Notes: a model not told the origin generated them from the letters alone. Positions 37,945 through 47,001 are shown, counted from the first letter of the stretch. The stretch is DNA of 64,000 nt from Melghirimyces thermohalophilus (GCF_900102685.1 NZ_FMZA01000003.1:124001-188000); one strand, 5' to 3'. A program made the numbers and translations.

Positions 37945-38512
37945 AATTACACTGGCCCGGATTTTTTTGGTGCCGATTGTGATGCTTTTTTTGCTGGTAA
38001 ATTACGATCTGGGTCAATTCCGTTTGGAGCATGGTGTGATCACGGTAAGCGAGATCATTGCCACCTTGGTATTTATCTTGGCAGCGGTGACGGATGGTTT
38101 GGATGGCTACATCGCCCGCAAACGGAAATTGGTGACCAATCTGGGTAAATTTCTTGATCCCCTTGCAGATAAACTGCTGATTTCAGCATCGCTCATTTCC
38201 CTGGTGGAGATGCAGCGTTTAGACGCGTGGATCGCCATCGTGATTATCAGTCGGGAGTTTGCGGTAACAGGTTTGAGATTGGTTGCTGCTGCGGAAGGGA
38301 ACGTGATCGCTGCCAGTCGTCTCGGTAAGTTGAAAACGATTGTGCAAATCATTGCCATTGCAGCGCTGATGCTGAATAACTTTCCCTTTTCCTTTATCTC
38401 ATTTCCCTTTTCCCAGATTTTCGTCTGGTTGACTGTGATCATTACAGTTCTGTCCGGGATGGACTACTTTATTAAAAATCGGGCTGTGATCCGGTTTTCA
38501 AAATCTCGTTGA
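37928..38512 (+). CDS. pgsA: CDP-diacylglycerol-glycerol-3-phosphate 3-phosphatidyltransferase
   Basis: PgsA makes phosphatidylglycerol phosphate, the first committed step to phosphatidylglycerol, in the membrane. The CDP-alcohol phosphotransferase motif is DGLDGYIAR followed by GKFLDPLADK (residues ~58-85). About five membrane helices; 194 aa. The GTG start follows GGGGGAGGG. It adjoins cinA as in B. subtilis. Confidence 0.95.
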   Translation: MNLANKITLARIFLVPIVMLFLLVNYDLGQFRLEHGVITVSEIIATLVFILAAVTDGLDGYIARKRKLVTNLGKFLDPLADKLLISASLISLVEMQRLDAWIAIVIISREFAVTGLRLVAAAEGNVIAASRLGKLKTIVQIIAIAALMLNNFPFSFISFPFSQIFVWLTVIITVLSGMDYFIKNRAVIRFSKSR

Positions 38513-38529
38513 CAGAAAGGAAGTCATGG

Positions 38530-39792
38530 ATGCGAGCTGAGCTGGTGGCGGTGGGAACCGAACTGTTACTGGGACAAATCGTGGATAGGCATTCGGCTTT
38601 TTTATCCAAGGAGTTGTCACAGCTGGGGATCGATGTGTTTTTTCATACATCGGTGGGCGATAATTGGGGACGGCTTAAAGAGATTGTGGAGACGGCGGTT
38701 TCCCGTTCCGACTTGGTCATTTTCACCGGGGGATTAGGTCCGACGGAAGATGATCTGACCAAAGAGACAGTGGCTGAAGTACTGGATGTTCCATTGGTGG
38801 AACATCCCCCGTCCGCAGAAGTGTTGGAGCGTTTATTTTCGGAGCGCGGCCTGTCTGTCCCCCCTTCCAATTATAAGCAGGCGTTGATGTTTGACGGCGG
38901 AACGGTTTTTCCGAACCCTAACGGTACCGCTCCCGGTGTTGCGATCAGCCGTGATGGGGTGACGTGTGTGCTTCTCCCAGGACCTCCTACAGAATTGTAT
39001 CCGATGTTTGAGGCGCATGTTCGCTCCTATCTGGAATCGATTCGCCCCGACCATGAAGTGGTGGTCTCCAAGGTGCTACGCTTTTTCGGGATCGGGGAAT
39101 CTCACCTGGTGGAACGGATCGATGACCTGATTCGGAACCAGGATAATCCGACGATTGCCCCCTTAGCCAAGGAGGGAGAGGTTACCCTGCGCTTGACGGC
39201 CAAGGCGAATACCCGACAACAGGCTGAGGCGATAATTGCTCCGGTGAAGGAGTCCATCCTCCAGTCGGTCGGCCGGTATGTGTACGGGGAGGATGAGGAG
39301 AGCTTGGAGAGGGTCCTTGTCACCGCTCTCGCTCAACAAAACCGGACGGTTTCGCTGGCTGAAAGCTGTACTGGAGGACTTCTCAATCACATGATCACCT
39401 CGGTCCCCGGAAGCAGTGCCGTGTTTCAGGGAGGCATCGTCTGTTATACTGATGAGGTGAAAAAATCCATGCTGGATGTTTCTCCGGACATTTTGGCCGG
39501 TCCAGGGGCAGTCAGCATGGAAACTGCACAAGCCCTCGCTGACGGAGCCCTTCGCCGCCTGGGCTCCGATTTCGCTCTTTCCGTCACCGGTGTGGCTGGT
39601 CCGGAGCCTGCGGAGGGAAAGCCCGTTGGCCTGGTCTATCTGGGTTTGGCGGAACGGAACCAACCAACCCGCACTTATCGGCTCAACCTCTCCGGTTCAC
39701 GGGAGAAGATCCAGATCCGTGCGGCTAAACAAGCGCTCTATATCCTGTTGGAACGATTAAAGAAAGGTGAAGCTACGAATGAAGCAATTTGA
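38530..39792 (+). CDS. cinA: CinA family protein (competence/damage-inducible)
   Basis: 420 aa with both CinA parts: an N-terminal molybdopterin-binding-like domain (VAVGTELLLGQIVDRHSAFLS; FTGGLGPTEDDLTKE) and a C-terminal CinA/PncC domain (SLAESCTGGLLNHMIT; GVAGPEPAEGKPVGLVY). The latter is linked to nicotinamide-nucleotide amidase activity in other bacteria. The ATG at 38530 follows AAAGGAAG. It overlaps the next gene by 14 bp. It is usually adjacent to recA, but two genes intervene here. Confidence 0.94.
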   Translation: MRAELVAVGTELLLGQIVDRHSAFLSKELSQLGIDVFFHTSVGDNWGRLKEIVETAVSRSDLVIFTGGLGPTEDDLTKETVAEVLDVPLVEHPPSAEVLERLFSERGLSVPPSNYKQALMFDGGTVFPNPNGTAPGVAISRDGVTCVLLPGPPTELYPMFEAHVRSYLESIRPDHEVVVSKVLRFFGIGESHLVERIDDLIRNQDNPTIAPLAKEGEVTLRLTAKANTRQQAEAIIAPVKESILQSVGRYVYGEDEESLERVLVTALAQQNRTVSLAESCTGGLLNHMITSVPGSSAVFQGGIVCYTDEVKKSMLDVSPDILAGPGAVSMETAQALADGALRRLGSDFALSVTGVAGPEPAEGKPVGLVYLGLAERNQPTRTYRLNLSGSREKIQIRAAKQALYILLERLKKGEATNEAI

Positions 39793-41362
39793 TACCTTTG
39801 AATTGGACTCCCGCATTTTAAAAGGGATCCGGGACATGGGCTTTGAAGAACCCTCCCCGATCCAGGAGGAGTGTATTCCTGCCGTTCTCCGTGGGGAGGA
39901 TGTGATCGGCCAGGCTCAGACGGGGACTGGTAAGACCGCCGCCTTTGGCATCCCCCTTCTAGAGCATGTGGATACTGATCTTCACAAAGTGCAAGCGGTG
40001 ATACTGGCGCCTACCCGGGAGCTGGCCATCCAGGTTTCGGAAGAAATCCGTCAGATCGGCCGGCCGAAGCGGGTCAAAACCCTCCCCATATATGGTGGAC
40101 AACCGATTGGCCGCCAGATTAAGGCCTTGAAGCAAGGAGTTCATGTGGTGATCGGAACTCCCGGCCGGATGCTGGACCATCTGCGTCGCAAAACGCTCCG
40201 TCTTGATGATGTGGATACGCTGGTGTTGGATGAAGCTGACGAGATGTTAGACATGGGCTTTATCGATGACATCGAAGCCGTGATGAACTTTATGCCGGCC
40301 AATCGGCAACTGCTCCTGTTTTCAGCCACCATTCCCCCAGCCATTCGTCACCTGGCCCGTAAGTATATGAAAAAGCCCCGTTATATCACAGTTAGCCGAG
40401 GAGAAGTGACGGCGCCAGTGATCGAACAGGTGTACTACCGGGTATTGGAAAGCGCCAAGTTGGAATCGCTGTGCCGGATCCTTGACAGCGAAGAGGTGGA
40501 GCAGGGGATCCTGTTTTGCCGGACGAAAAAAGGTGTTGATGAGTTGGCGGAATCCCTGTCAGGACGGGGATATCTCGCCGGCGGGTTGCATGGGGATATG
40601 GCTCAGCAGCAGCGGGATCGGGTGATGAACGCCTTCCGCCGCGGCGATATCGAGCTTTTAGTGGCGACTGATGTGGCTGCTCGGGGGATCGATGTGGGCA
40701 CGATTTCCCACGTGATCAACTACGATATTCCTCAAGATGCGGAAAGCTATGTTCACCGGATCGGACGGACCGGCCGTGCGGGACGGACCGGGGTCGCACT
40801 CACGCTGGTCACCCCCCGGGAGATGAAACAGCTTCGTTCCATCGAATATGAGATTGCCGGACAATTGCACCCCCGGGAATTGCCCAGTTTGGAAGAGGTT
40901 GCGGAGCGGCAGCAACAGGTGTTGCGAGAGCAGCTAGACGAGATGATCGAATCCGGCGAACAGATTCCGATTTTCGAAGAGCTGGTTAAGGAGCTGTCGG
41001 AGAAACACGATGCGGAAAAGATTGCCGCAGCCGCTCTTCATATGGCTTTTGCCGACCGATTCAATGCCGGCACCGATGCTGTGTACGACTTCGGGGAGAC
41101 CGGTGCTTCCCCGGGGATGGTTCGCTTCTTCATCAATGTCGGTCGCAACGTCGATATCCGTCCGCGGGAGCTGGTGAAAGCGATCGCGGAACAGGCAGGA
41201 ATCGCCGCCAAGAAAGTGGGTCGCATCAACATCTACGACCGGTTTTCTTTTGTGGAAGTCCCTGAAGAAGTGGCCCCTTTCGTCTTTGAAGCTCTGCGTC
41301 GAACCAAGATCAATGGAGCCCGGGTCAATCTGGAACCGGCCCGTCCCCGAAACCGTTCCTGA
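39779..41362 (+). CDS. DEAD-box RNA helicase with C-terminal DbpA-type RNA-binding domain
   Basis: 527 aa. Helicase motifs: AQTGTGKT, PTRELA, DEAD, SAT, ARGID and HRIGRTGRAG. The C-terminal ~75 residues (RFFINVGRNVDIRPRELVKAI ... YDRFSFVEVP) form the DbpA/CsdA-type RNA-binding domain. Such helicases act in ribosome assembly, RNA decay or cold response. Overlaps cinA and has AAAGGTGA upstream. Whether it corresponds to CshA, DeaD or another paralogue cannot be settled here. Confidence 0.92.
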   Translation: MKQFDTFELDSRILKGIRDMGFEEPSPIQEECIPAVLRGEDVIGQAQTGTGKTAAFGIPLLEHVDTDLHKVQAVILAPTRELAIQVSEEIRQIGRPKRVKTLPIYGGQPIGRQIKALKQGVHVVIGTPGRMLDHLRRKTLRLDDVDTLVLDEADEMLDMGFIDDIEAVMNFMPANRQLLLFSATIPPAIRHLARKYMKKPRYITVSRGEVTAPVIEQVYYRVLESAKLESLCRILDSEEVEQGILFCRTKKGVDELAESLSGRGYLAGGLHGDMAQQQRDRVMNAFRRGDIELLVATDVAARGIDVGTISHVINYDIPQDAESYVHRIGRTGRAGRTGVALTLVTPREMKQLRSIEYEIAGQLHPRELPSLEEVAERQQQVLREQLDEMIESGEQIPIFEELVKELSEKHDAEKIAAAALHMAFADRFNAGTDAVYDFGETGASPGMVRFFINVGRNVDIRPRELVKAIAEQAGIAAKKVGRINIYDRFSFVEVPEEVAPFVFEALRRTKINGARVNLEPARPRNRS

Positions 41363-41371
41363 TGATCCTTT

Positions 41372-41401
41372 AAAAAAACCTGCCGATCGGCAGGTTTTTT
41401 T
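41372..41401. terminator. Bidirectional terminator between the helicase and the DUF59 gene
   Basis: AAAAAAACCTGCCG and CGGCAGGTTTTTTT, 14-bp perfect stem with a two-base loop. Confidence 0.9.
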
Positions 41402-41414
41402 AAAGGATGGAGGA

Positions 41415-41726
41415 TCAGTGAATGCCCAGGGCCATCTTGGCGTAACGGGACATCCGTTCTTTGCTCCAGGGCGGGTTCCAGACGATGTTGACCTCCACGT
41501 TGTTCACCCCGTCGACCGACTTGACGGCGGTATCTACCATTTCGTTGATCATACCAGCCAACGGGCACCCCATGGCGGTCAGAGTCATGGTGACTTTGAC
41601 GTTGTTTTCATCGTCAATGTCTACACCATAGACCAGTCCCAGGTTGACGATATCGATGTGGAGCTCTGGATCTTCGACGGTTTCCAAAGCTTCCATAATC
41701 TCTTCTTTCATTTGTTCCTTATCCAT
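41415..41726 (-). CDS. DUF59/MIP18 family metal-sulfur cluster assembly protein
   Basis: 103 aa of the PaaD/SufT/MIP18 family: VEDPELHIDIVNLGLVYGVDI, then TLTAMGCPLAGMINEMV with the conserved cysteine, then VNIVWNPPWS. Members assist Fe-S cluster maturation. The ATG at 41726 follows AAAGGAG on the reverse strand; the longer reading to 41756 lacks a site. It stands alone, reverse-oriented between cinA-helicase and recA. Confidence 0.88.
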   Translation of the reverse strand: MDKEQMKEEIMEALETVEDPELHIDIVNLGLVYGVDIDDENNVKVTMTLTAMGCPLAGMINEMVDTAVKSVDGVNNVEVNIVWNPPWSKERMSRYAKMALGIH

Positions 41727-41818
41727 TTTTACCCACTCCTTTACGGGATGAGGCATCTTTTATACTTTATAATTACTCTACCACAAGCATACAGGTGATA
41801 AAACACTTCACAGGGAAT

Positions 41819-41832
41819 CGAATAAATGTTCG
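41819..41832 (+). promoter_or_regulatory. LexA/SOS box upstream of recA
   Basis: CGAATAAATGTTCG matches the Gram-positive SOS consensus CGAACN4GTTCG with one mismatch. It lies just upstream of the recA -35 box. Confidence 0.8.
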
Positions 41833-41841
41833 TAAATAATC

Positions 41842-41870
41842 TTGGCAGGGATCTAAAAAGGATGTATCAT
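41842..41870 (+). promoter_or_regulatory. recA promoter
   Basis: TTGGCA, 17 bp, TATCAT, directly downstream of the SOS box. Confidence 0.65.
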
Positions 41871-41905
41871 GATAATATCCATGGGATCGAAGGAGTGAGG
41901 AATGC

Positions 41906-42988
41906 ATGTCCGACCGCAGTCAAGCTCTGGATATGGCGTTAAGGCAGATAGAAAAGCAATTCGGAAAAGGTTCGATCATGAAGATGGGAGAGTCGACCGG
42001 TCGTCAGGTGGAGACCGTATCCAGCGGTGCTCTCGCCCTGGACATTTCTCTGGGGGTCGGGGGATATCCCCGGGGGCGGATTATCGAAGTGTACGGCCCG
42101 GAATCTTCAGGGAAGACGACTGTTGCTCTTCATGCAATCGCAGAAGCGCAGCGCAACGGGGGACAAGCCGCCTTTATCGATGCCGAGCACGCGCTGGATC
42201 CTGTTTATGCCCAGAAGCTCGGAGTGGACATCGATGAATTGCTCCTGTCTCAGCCCGACACAGGCGAGCAGGCCTTGGAGATCGCCGAAGCCCTGGTCCG
42301 CAGCGGAGCTATCGATATCATCGTTGTCGACTCAGTGGCTGCATTGGTACCCAAAGCGGAAATCGAAGGGGAGATGGGTGACTCCCATGTGGGCTTGCAG
42401 GCCCGTCTGATGTCCCAGGCGCTTCGCAAACTTTCCGGCGCGATCAGCAAGTCGAAAACGATCGCTGTTTTCATCAACCAGATTCGGGAGAAAGTGGGCG
42501 TGATGTTCGGTAATCCGGAAACCACTCCCGGCGGCCGTGCGCTCAAGTTTTACTCCAGTGTCCGGCTGGAAGTTCGCCGTGCCGAGACGATCAAGCAAGG
42601 GAATGAGATGATCGGAAACCGGACCCGGATCAAAGTGGTCAAAAACAAGGTGGCCCCGCCCTTTAAGCAGGCGGAAGTGGATATTATGTACGGGGAAGGG
42701 ATTTCTAGGGAAGGGAGCATCCTGGATATCGGCAGCGACTTGGATATCGTGAAGAAAAGCGGTGCCTGGTACTCCTTCGAGGGAAATCGCCTCGGACAGG
42801 GTCGGGAGAACGCCAAACAGTTCTTGAAGGAAAATAGTGAGACCACTCTGTCCATCGAAAATAAGATCCGAGAACATTACAATTTACCGACGGTCAGTGT
42901 TGCGGAAGAGAAGACGGAGAAGAGCAAAGGAAAAAAGGCCAAGGGTGAGGAAGAATCTGAAGCCCTCTCCCTCGACCTGAAGGAGTAA
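41906..42988 (+). CDS. recA: Recombinase RecA
   Basis: RecA forms filaments on single-stranded DNA for strand exchange and SOS induction. Walker A GPESSGKT at ~64-71, Walker [11 protein letters not shown], loop L2 [20 protein letters not shown]. The C terminus is acidic with a Lys-rich stretch. 360 aa. SOS control is supported by the box at 41819. AAGGAG upstream. Confidence 0.98.
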   Translation: MSDRSQALDMALRQIEKQFGKGSIMKMGESTGRQVETVSSGALALDISLGVGGYPRGRIIEVYGPESSGKTTVALHAIAEAQRNGGQAAFIDAEHALDPVYAQKLGVDIDELLLSQPDTGEQALEIAEALVRSGAIDIIVVDSVAALVPKAEIEGEMGDSHVGLQARLMSQALRKLSGAISKSKTIAVFINQIREKVGVMFGNPETTPGGRALKFYSSVRLEVRRAETIKQGNEMIGNRTRIKVVKNKVAPPFKQAEVDIMYGEGISREGSILDIGSDLDIVKKSGAWYSFEGNRLGQGRENAKQFLKENSETTLSIENKIREHYNLPTVSVAEEKTEKSKGKKAKGEEESEALSLDLKE

Positions 42989-43001
42989 GGGGACGGGCGT
43001 G

Positions 43002-43646
43002 ATGGGTGAGATCACGCGGATCGAACGACAGAAGAACGGACTTCCCCGCTACAACATTCATGTGGATGGAGCTTACCGGTTCGCTGTTCACGAGGATGTG
43101 CTGGTACGTTTTAGACTGAGTAAGGGGATGGAAGTGGATGCTGCCGAGATAGAGTCCATCCTGGCGGAAGAGGAGCGGAATAAAGTGTATCAGGCCGCCC
43201 TACGCCATCTCAGCTACCGTCCCCGCACGGTCTTTGAGTTGAAACGCCATCTCCTGGATAAGGGATATGAATCTGCCTATGTGGATGCGGTAACTGAGGA
43301 GCTGAAGGAGAAGCGTTATCTGGATGATCGGCGCTTTGCACAAGCCTGGGTGGAAGAACGGCGTCGACGAAAAGGATATGGCTCCCTTAAGCTGAAACAT
43401 GAACTGGAACAGAAAGGTGTTTCTTCCGAAACCGTGGAAGAAGTGCTGAGCCAACTGGAAGATGAGAAAGAGAGAGAGCTGGCCCGAATGGTTGCGGAAA
43501 AACGGTACCGCCGTCTTGTCGGACAACCCTGGCCCAAGGTGGAAAGGCGCCTGGGCCAGTATTTGTTCAGGCAGGGCTTCAACCCGTCACTCGTTTATGA
43601 GCTCCTCCGTACCTTCCGGAGCCGGCACGAACGGGAGGAGGGATGA
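43002..43646 (+). CDS. recX: Regulatory protein RecX
   Basis: RecX binds RecA filaments and modulates them. 214 aa made of three-helix repeats: LRHLSYRPRTVFELKRHLLDKGYE, RRFAQAWVEERRRRKGYGSLKLKHELEQKGV and the C-terminal YLFRQGFNPSLVYELLR. Follows recA by 13 bp and probably shares its SOS transcript. ATG at 43002 chosen over GTG 42999. Confidence 0.93.
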   Translation: MGEITRIERQKNGLPRYNIHVDGAYRFAVHEDVLVRFRLSKGMEVDAAEIESILAEEERNKVYQAALRHLSYRPRTVFELKRHLLDKGYESAYVDAVTEELKEKRYLDDRRFAQAWVEERRRRKGYGSLKLKHELEQKGVSSETVEEVLSQLEDEKERELARMVAEKRYRRLVGQPWPKVERRLGQYLFRQGFNPSLVYELLRTFRSRHEREEG

Positions 43647-43649
43647 TGA

Positions 43650-44645
43650 ATGCTCCGCCTTCTCTATGTCACCGATACGCACATCCGGGGAACGGCTCCC
43701 CGCAGCCGGACTGACGACTTCGTCCAGGCCATCGGCGATAAATTGGATGAAGTGGTGGAGATTGCCCATCGGGAAGGGGTGGATGCTGTCCTTCACGGTG
43801 GGGATTTGTTTGACCGGCCCGACCTTTCCCCGGCCGTGGTGCGGGATGCTGCCCGGTTGTTACGCCGTCTCCAGCTGCCTATCTATACAGTGGCCGGCAA
43901 CCATGATATTTACGGCCATAACCCAGACACGGTCGAGCGGTCGATGTTAGGACTATTGGATGCGTTTGGGGTAGTTCAGCTCATTCGGCCAGGGGAAAAG
44001 GTTCTTTTGGAGGGCGGTGGCCGGAAGATCCAGTTGACCGGCCAGCCTTTCCACTATGATTTGGATAGACGGGAGGCATCTCTGGACTATGCAGTCCAGA
44101 ATGAAACAGGTGCCGATTACTGCATTCATATGGTTCACGGTATGGCGGTGGATCGACCGTTGCCGGATGGGGTGGCCCACACCATGGTGGATACGCTGTG
44201 GTCAGAAGAGGTGGATGTGCTTCTGACTGGACACTACCATGCCGGTTTTCCCGTGAAACAGAAAGAAGGCCGCTATATTATCAATCCCGGTGCCCTCGCT
44301 CGCATCAACAACCATCCTTCGGAAATCAGACGGCATCCTCAGGTGGCGCTCTTGGAGTTGGGAGAAGAGATTCACGTCCGTTTGATCCCTATCACTTGTG
44401 CGGCACCTGGTGATGCGGTCCTGGACCGCTCGTATCTGGAAAAGGCTGCCTACCGAGAGGAGAAGATGGCCGAGTTTGTGCGGATGTTGCGGGACGATGG
44501 GGAGTTCAGGGCGCTGGCTGTCCGGGAAATTGTTGAGGAGATCGCCGGGTTGGAGAAAGTGGAGGATGAGGTGAAGCATGAAGCCCTGCGACGAATCGCT
44601 GTGGTTCAAGAGCAATGGGGGAGTGAAGGGGGGCTGGTGGAGTGA
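43650..44645 (+). CDS. SbcD/Mre11-like metallophosphoesterase (DNA repair nuclease candidate)
   Basis: 331 aa. Calcineurin-like metal motifs in order: VTDTHIRG, HGGDLFDRP, AGNHDIYG, HMVHGMAV and TGHYHAGFP. This is the SbcD/Mre11/YhaO arrangement; a short C-terminal capping region follows. It begins 3 bp after recX and its stop overlaps the next gene's GTG, so it is cotranscribed with the Rad50-like genes and probably with recA-recX. A nuclease function with those ATPase subunits is inferred. Confidence 0.88.
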   Translation: MLRLLYVTDTHIRGTAPRSRTDDFVQAIGDKLDEVVEIAHREGVDAVLHGGDLFDRPDLSPAVVRDAARLLRRLQLPIYTVAGNHDIYGHNPDTVERSMLGLLDAFGVVQLIRPGEKVLLEGGGRKIQLTGQPFHYDLDRREASLDYAVQNETGADYCIHMVHGMAVDRPLPDGVAHTMVDTLWSEEVDVLLTGHYHAGFPVKQKEGRYIINPGALARINNHPSEIRRHPQVALLELGEEIHVRLIPITCAAPGDAVLDRSYLEKAAYREEKMAEFVRMLRDDGEFRALAVREIVEEIAGLEKVEDEVKHEALRRIAVVQEQWGSEGGLVE

Positions 44646-46108
44646 AAAAGTTTGACAAGTTGGTGATTGAGAACTTCCAGTCCCACACCTATACCGAGGT
44701 GGATTTTACCGAAGGCTTCAATGTGTTCGTCGGTCCGTCGGACAGTGGAAAGAGCGCTATCCTGCGGGCGCTCCGCTGGCTGTTGTACAATCAGCCCAAG
44801 GGGACCGATTACATCCGGGCAGGCAAGAATCGCTGCCGGGTCTCCCTTACCTTGTCCGACGGGACGGTGATCACCCGGATCCGCTCTGCCTCCGTTAACC
44901 GATACATACTTCAGGATCCCCAGGGCAGTGAGCAGGTTTTTGAGGGGTTCGGCAGCCAGGTGCCAGAAGAAGTGAGTCGTGCCCACGGGATGCACATGTT
45001 GAAGTTGAGTGCTGATTGGAACCTCCCCGCTCAATTTGGCAGCCAGCTGGAGGGGCCGTTTTTGCTGTCGGAGACAGGCAGTGTCAAAGCCAAGTCCATC
45101 GGCCGAATCAGTGGTGCACACCTGATCGATATGGCCCTGCAGGAAACGGGGAAGGATTTGAGACGAACGGCTGTAGATTTAAAGTATCAGACGGCGGAAG
45201 CGGAGCGGTTGAAAGAGGAATTGAAACCATATGAACACCTGCCGCAACTGATCCGCGATCTCGACCGTTCCGAAGCGATTGAGCGGGAAGCGGAAGGAAA
45301 ACATGAAAAGCTGCAGCGGGTTTTGGCCTTACGGGAACGGCGCACCGCTGTCCATCAGGAGAAGGAAACGGTGCAGGAGCGGCTGAATCGTTTGGCCGGT
45401 TTGGAGCAAGTGCAAGATCTGCTGAATCGATTAGAGAGTGAAAACCTCCGATATCGACAGTTGGAGCGGTTGCGGTTGAGCCGAAGAAAACTGGTGCGGG
45501 AACGGACATATTGGCAAAATGTCTTAAAGGCGAGCCAGCACTTAAATCAAGTCCAACACCGACTCCAGGAGCTGGTGATAGCCAAAGACCGGTTGTCCAA
45601 ACTTCGCACCCTTCATGGCCATCTGGCGAACATCCGCGCGGAGACGGCGCGTTATCAGCGGTTGCAGCAGCAGACCGAGGGCATCCACCAGATCGATGTT
45701 TCTCGACTGGAAGAGAAGGAAGAGATGTTGAAGCGGTTGGCCGGGTTGCAACCCCGATATATGCGAGTGAAGTTGGGAAAAAAAGAGGTAAACAAGGTAT
45801 TACAGGCGACGGAACGGCTCCCAGTTCAGAAGGTGACCCGTCTGGAACAGATGGCGGAACGACTGGCCTGGCTGAGGAAGCAAGCTCAAAAACGAGCGGA
45901 TCTTCGTTCCCGATTGGAGAAGGGAGCGGTCTATCTCAAGAACAATGCGGAGCAATTTGATCGGTTGACGGAAGAGCTGGTAAGCCACCTTCGAAAGCTG
46001 GGTCGATGTCCCCTTTGCGGTTCCGAAATCGGCTCATCCGTCCTTGAACACTTGATGGAAGAGTACAGGGGAGGGGTAACTGGTGCAGCGGCAGGAAGAG
46101 AGGATTAA
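44642..46108 (+). CDS. Rad50/SbcC-like ATPase, N-terminal half ending at a zinc hook
   Basis: 488 aa. Residues 1-180 form the N-terminal ABC lobe: FDKLVIENFQSHTYTEVDF, Walker A GPSDSGKSA (~31-39), and a Q-loop region. Residues ~185-450 are coiled coil rich in E, R, L and Q. CPLCG (C456, C459) is a Rad50-type zinc-hook motif, and the protein ends only ~30 residues later. No Walker B, signature or returning coil is present; those lie in the third gene downstream. It overlaps its upstream neighbour by 4 bp and the next gene by 26 bp. No frameshift evidence: each part has its own start. Confidence 0.85.
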   Translation: MKKFDKLVIENFQSHTYTEVDFTEGFNVFVGPSDSGKSAILRALRWLLYNQPKGTDYIRAGKNRCRVSLTLSDGTVITRIRSASVNRYILQDPQGSEQVFEGFGSQVPEEVSRAHGMHMLKLSADWNLPAQFGSQLEGPFLLSETGSVKAKSIGRISGAHLIDMALQETGKDLRRTAVDLKYQTAEAERLKEELKPYEHLPQLIRDLDRSEAIEREAEGKHEKLQRVLALRERRTAVHQEKETVQERLNRLAGLEQVQDLLNRLESENLRYRQLERLRLSRRKLVRERTYWQNVLKASQHLNQVQHRLQELVIAKDRLSKLRTLHGHLANIRAETARYQRLQQQTEGIHQIDVSRLEEKEEMLKRLAGLQPRYMRVKLGKKEVNKVLQATERLPVQKVTRLEQMAERLAWLRKQAQKRADLRSRLEKGAVYLKNNAEQFDRLTEELVSHLRKLGRCPLCGSEIGSSVLEHLMEEYRGGVTGAAAGRED

Positions 46109-46346
46109 AGAGATTAAGACGGCCTTGGAAGAGGCGAAAAACCAGCGTTACAAGGCCGAACTTCGGTTGGAAAACCTTCAGCAGCAGGAAAAGGCGATCC
46201 TGGAGGAGTTGGAAGAGCTGGGTGTAGAACCGGAGCGCTTGGATGAAGAAATCCAACGGCTGGAACAAGAGATCGACCGCCAGATTGAGGAAGCCTGGTC
46301 GTTGCTTCCCCAGGAGCTGATCGGGAACTATGGATCGGAAGAATGA
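46083..46346 (+). CDS. Small coiled-coil protein of the split Rad50-like operon
   Basis: 87 aa, almost entirely charged heptad-like helix (ERIKEIKTALEEAKNQRY ... LDEEIQRLEQEIDRQIEEA). GTG start after GAGGGG. It overlaps the N-half gene by 26 bp and the C-half gene by 17 bp. It is in the position of the returning coiled coil of a whole Rad50. No independent family recognised. Confidence 0.75.
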   Translation: MQRQEERIKEIKTALEEAKNQRYKAELRLENLQQQEKAILEELEELGVEPERLDEEIQRLEQEIDRQIEEAWSLLPQELIGNYGSEE

Positions 46347-47001
46347 ACTCCAGCAACTGAAGGAGCGCCTGAATGCTGCTCGGGAAGAGGCCTTGGTGCG
46401 CAAGACCAAGCGGGATTCTCTAACAAGTATGTTGCAGGATGTGGAGCGTCGGATGGCGGAGGCTGAGTCCAAGCAAAAACTTTATGAAAAGGTTGGCGCT
46501 CTTCTCCAGGAATCGGCGGAGCATGCTCGAAAACAAGCGAAAGCCCAGATGGAAAATCTAGTGACGAATGCGTTGCAGTATGTATTCGGACCCATGTTTC
46601 GCTTTGAAATTGAGCTCTCTGACCATGGTGGCAAGCCGGTAGCCGACTTTTTTGTGGTTACGGAGTGGGACGGGATCACGGTAAAGAACAAACCTCAGGA
46701 TGCTCGCGGCGGCGGTGTGGTGGATATCATCTCTCTCGCCCTCCGGGTGGCCTTGATGGAAACCTTTCGGCCGTGCCCGAAGGGTCCGTTGATTTTGGAT
46801 GAGCCGGGCAAACATGTCAGCTCCGAATATATCGTATCGATGTTGGAATTCCTTAAATCTACCGGAGAGATGTTTGATCGGCAGATCATCTTGGTGACCC
46901 ACAATACACACTTGACGGAAGGTGCCGATCGGGCCTTTGAGGTGGGTCTAAAAGACGGAACGACCGTCGTCCGCCCAGTTCGATTTCTTGACAATGGGTG
47001 A
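46330..47001 (+). CDS. Rad50/SbcC-like ATPase, C-terminal half
   Basis: 223 aa. Residues 1-75 are coiled coil. Then comes the C-terminal ABC lobe: a glycine-rich signature-like segment, ARGGGVVDIISLALRVAL, in place of LSGG; Walker B GPLILDEPGKHVS; and an H-loop IILVTHNTHL. Walker A is absent and is supplied by the gene at 44642. The two halves would need to assemble to hydrolyse ATP. The D-loop after Walker B (GKHVS) is unlike the usual SALD. Confidence 0.82.
   Translation: MDRKNELQQLKERLNAAREEALVRKTKRDSLTSMLQDVERRMAEAESKQKLYEKVGALLQESAEHARKQAKAQMENLVTNALQYVFGPMFRFEIELSDHGGKPVADFFVVTEWDGITVKNKPQDARGGGVVDIISLALRVALMETFRPCPKGPLILDEPGKHVSSEYIVSMLEFLKSTGEMFDRQIILVTHNTHLTEGADRAFEVGLKDGTTVVRPVRFLDNG

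Noticed and set aside
44642-47001. Interpretation of the Rad50-like genes as a simple frameshifted sbcC pseudogene
   Set aside because: There are three frames with separate starts and short overlaps, intact motifs in both halves, and a break exactly at the hook. This is better explained as a stable split, though comparison with relatives is needed.
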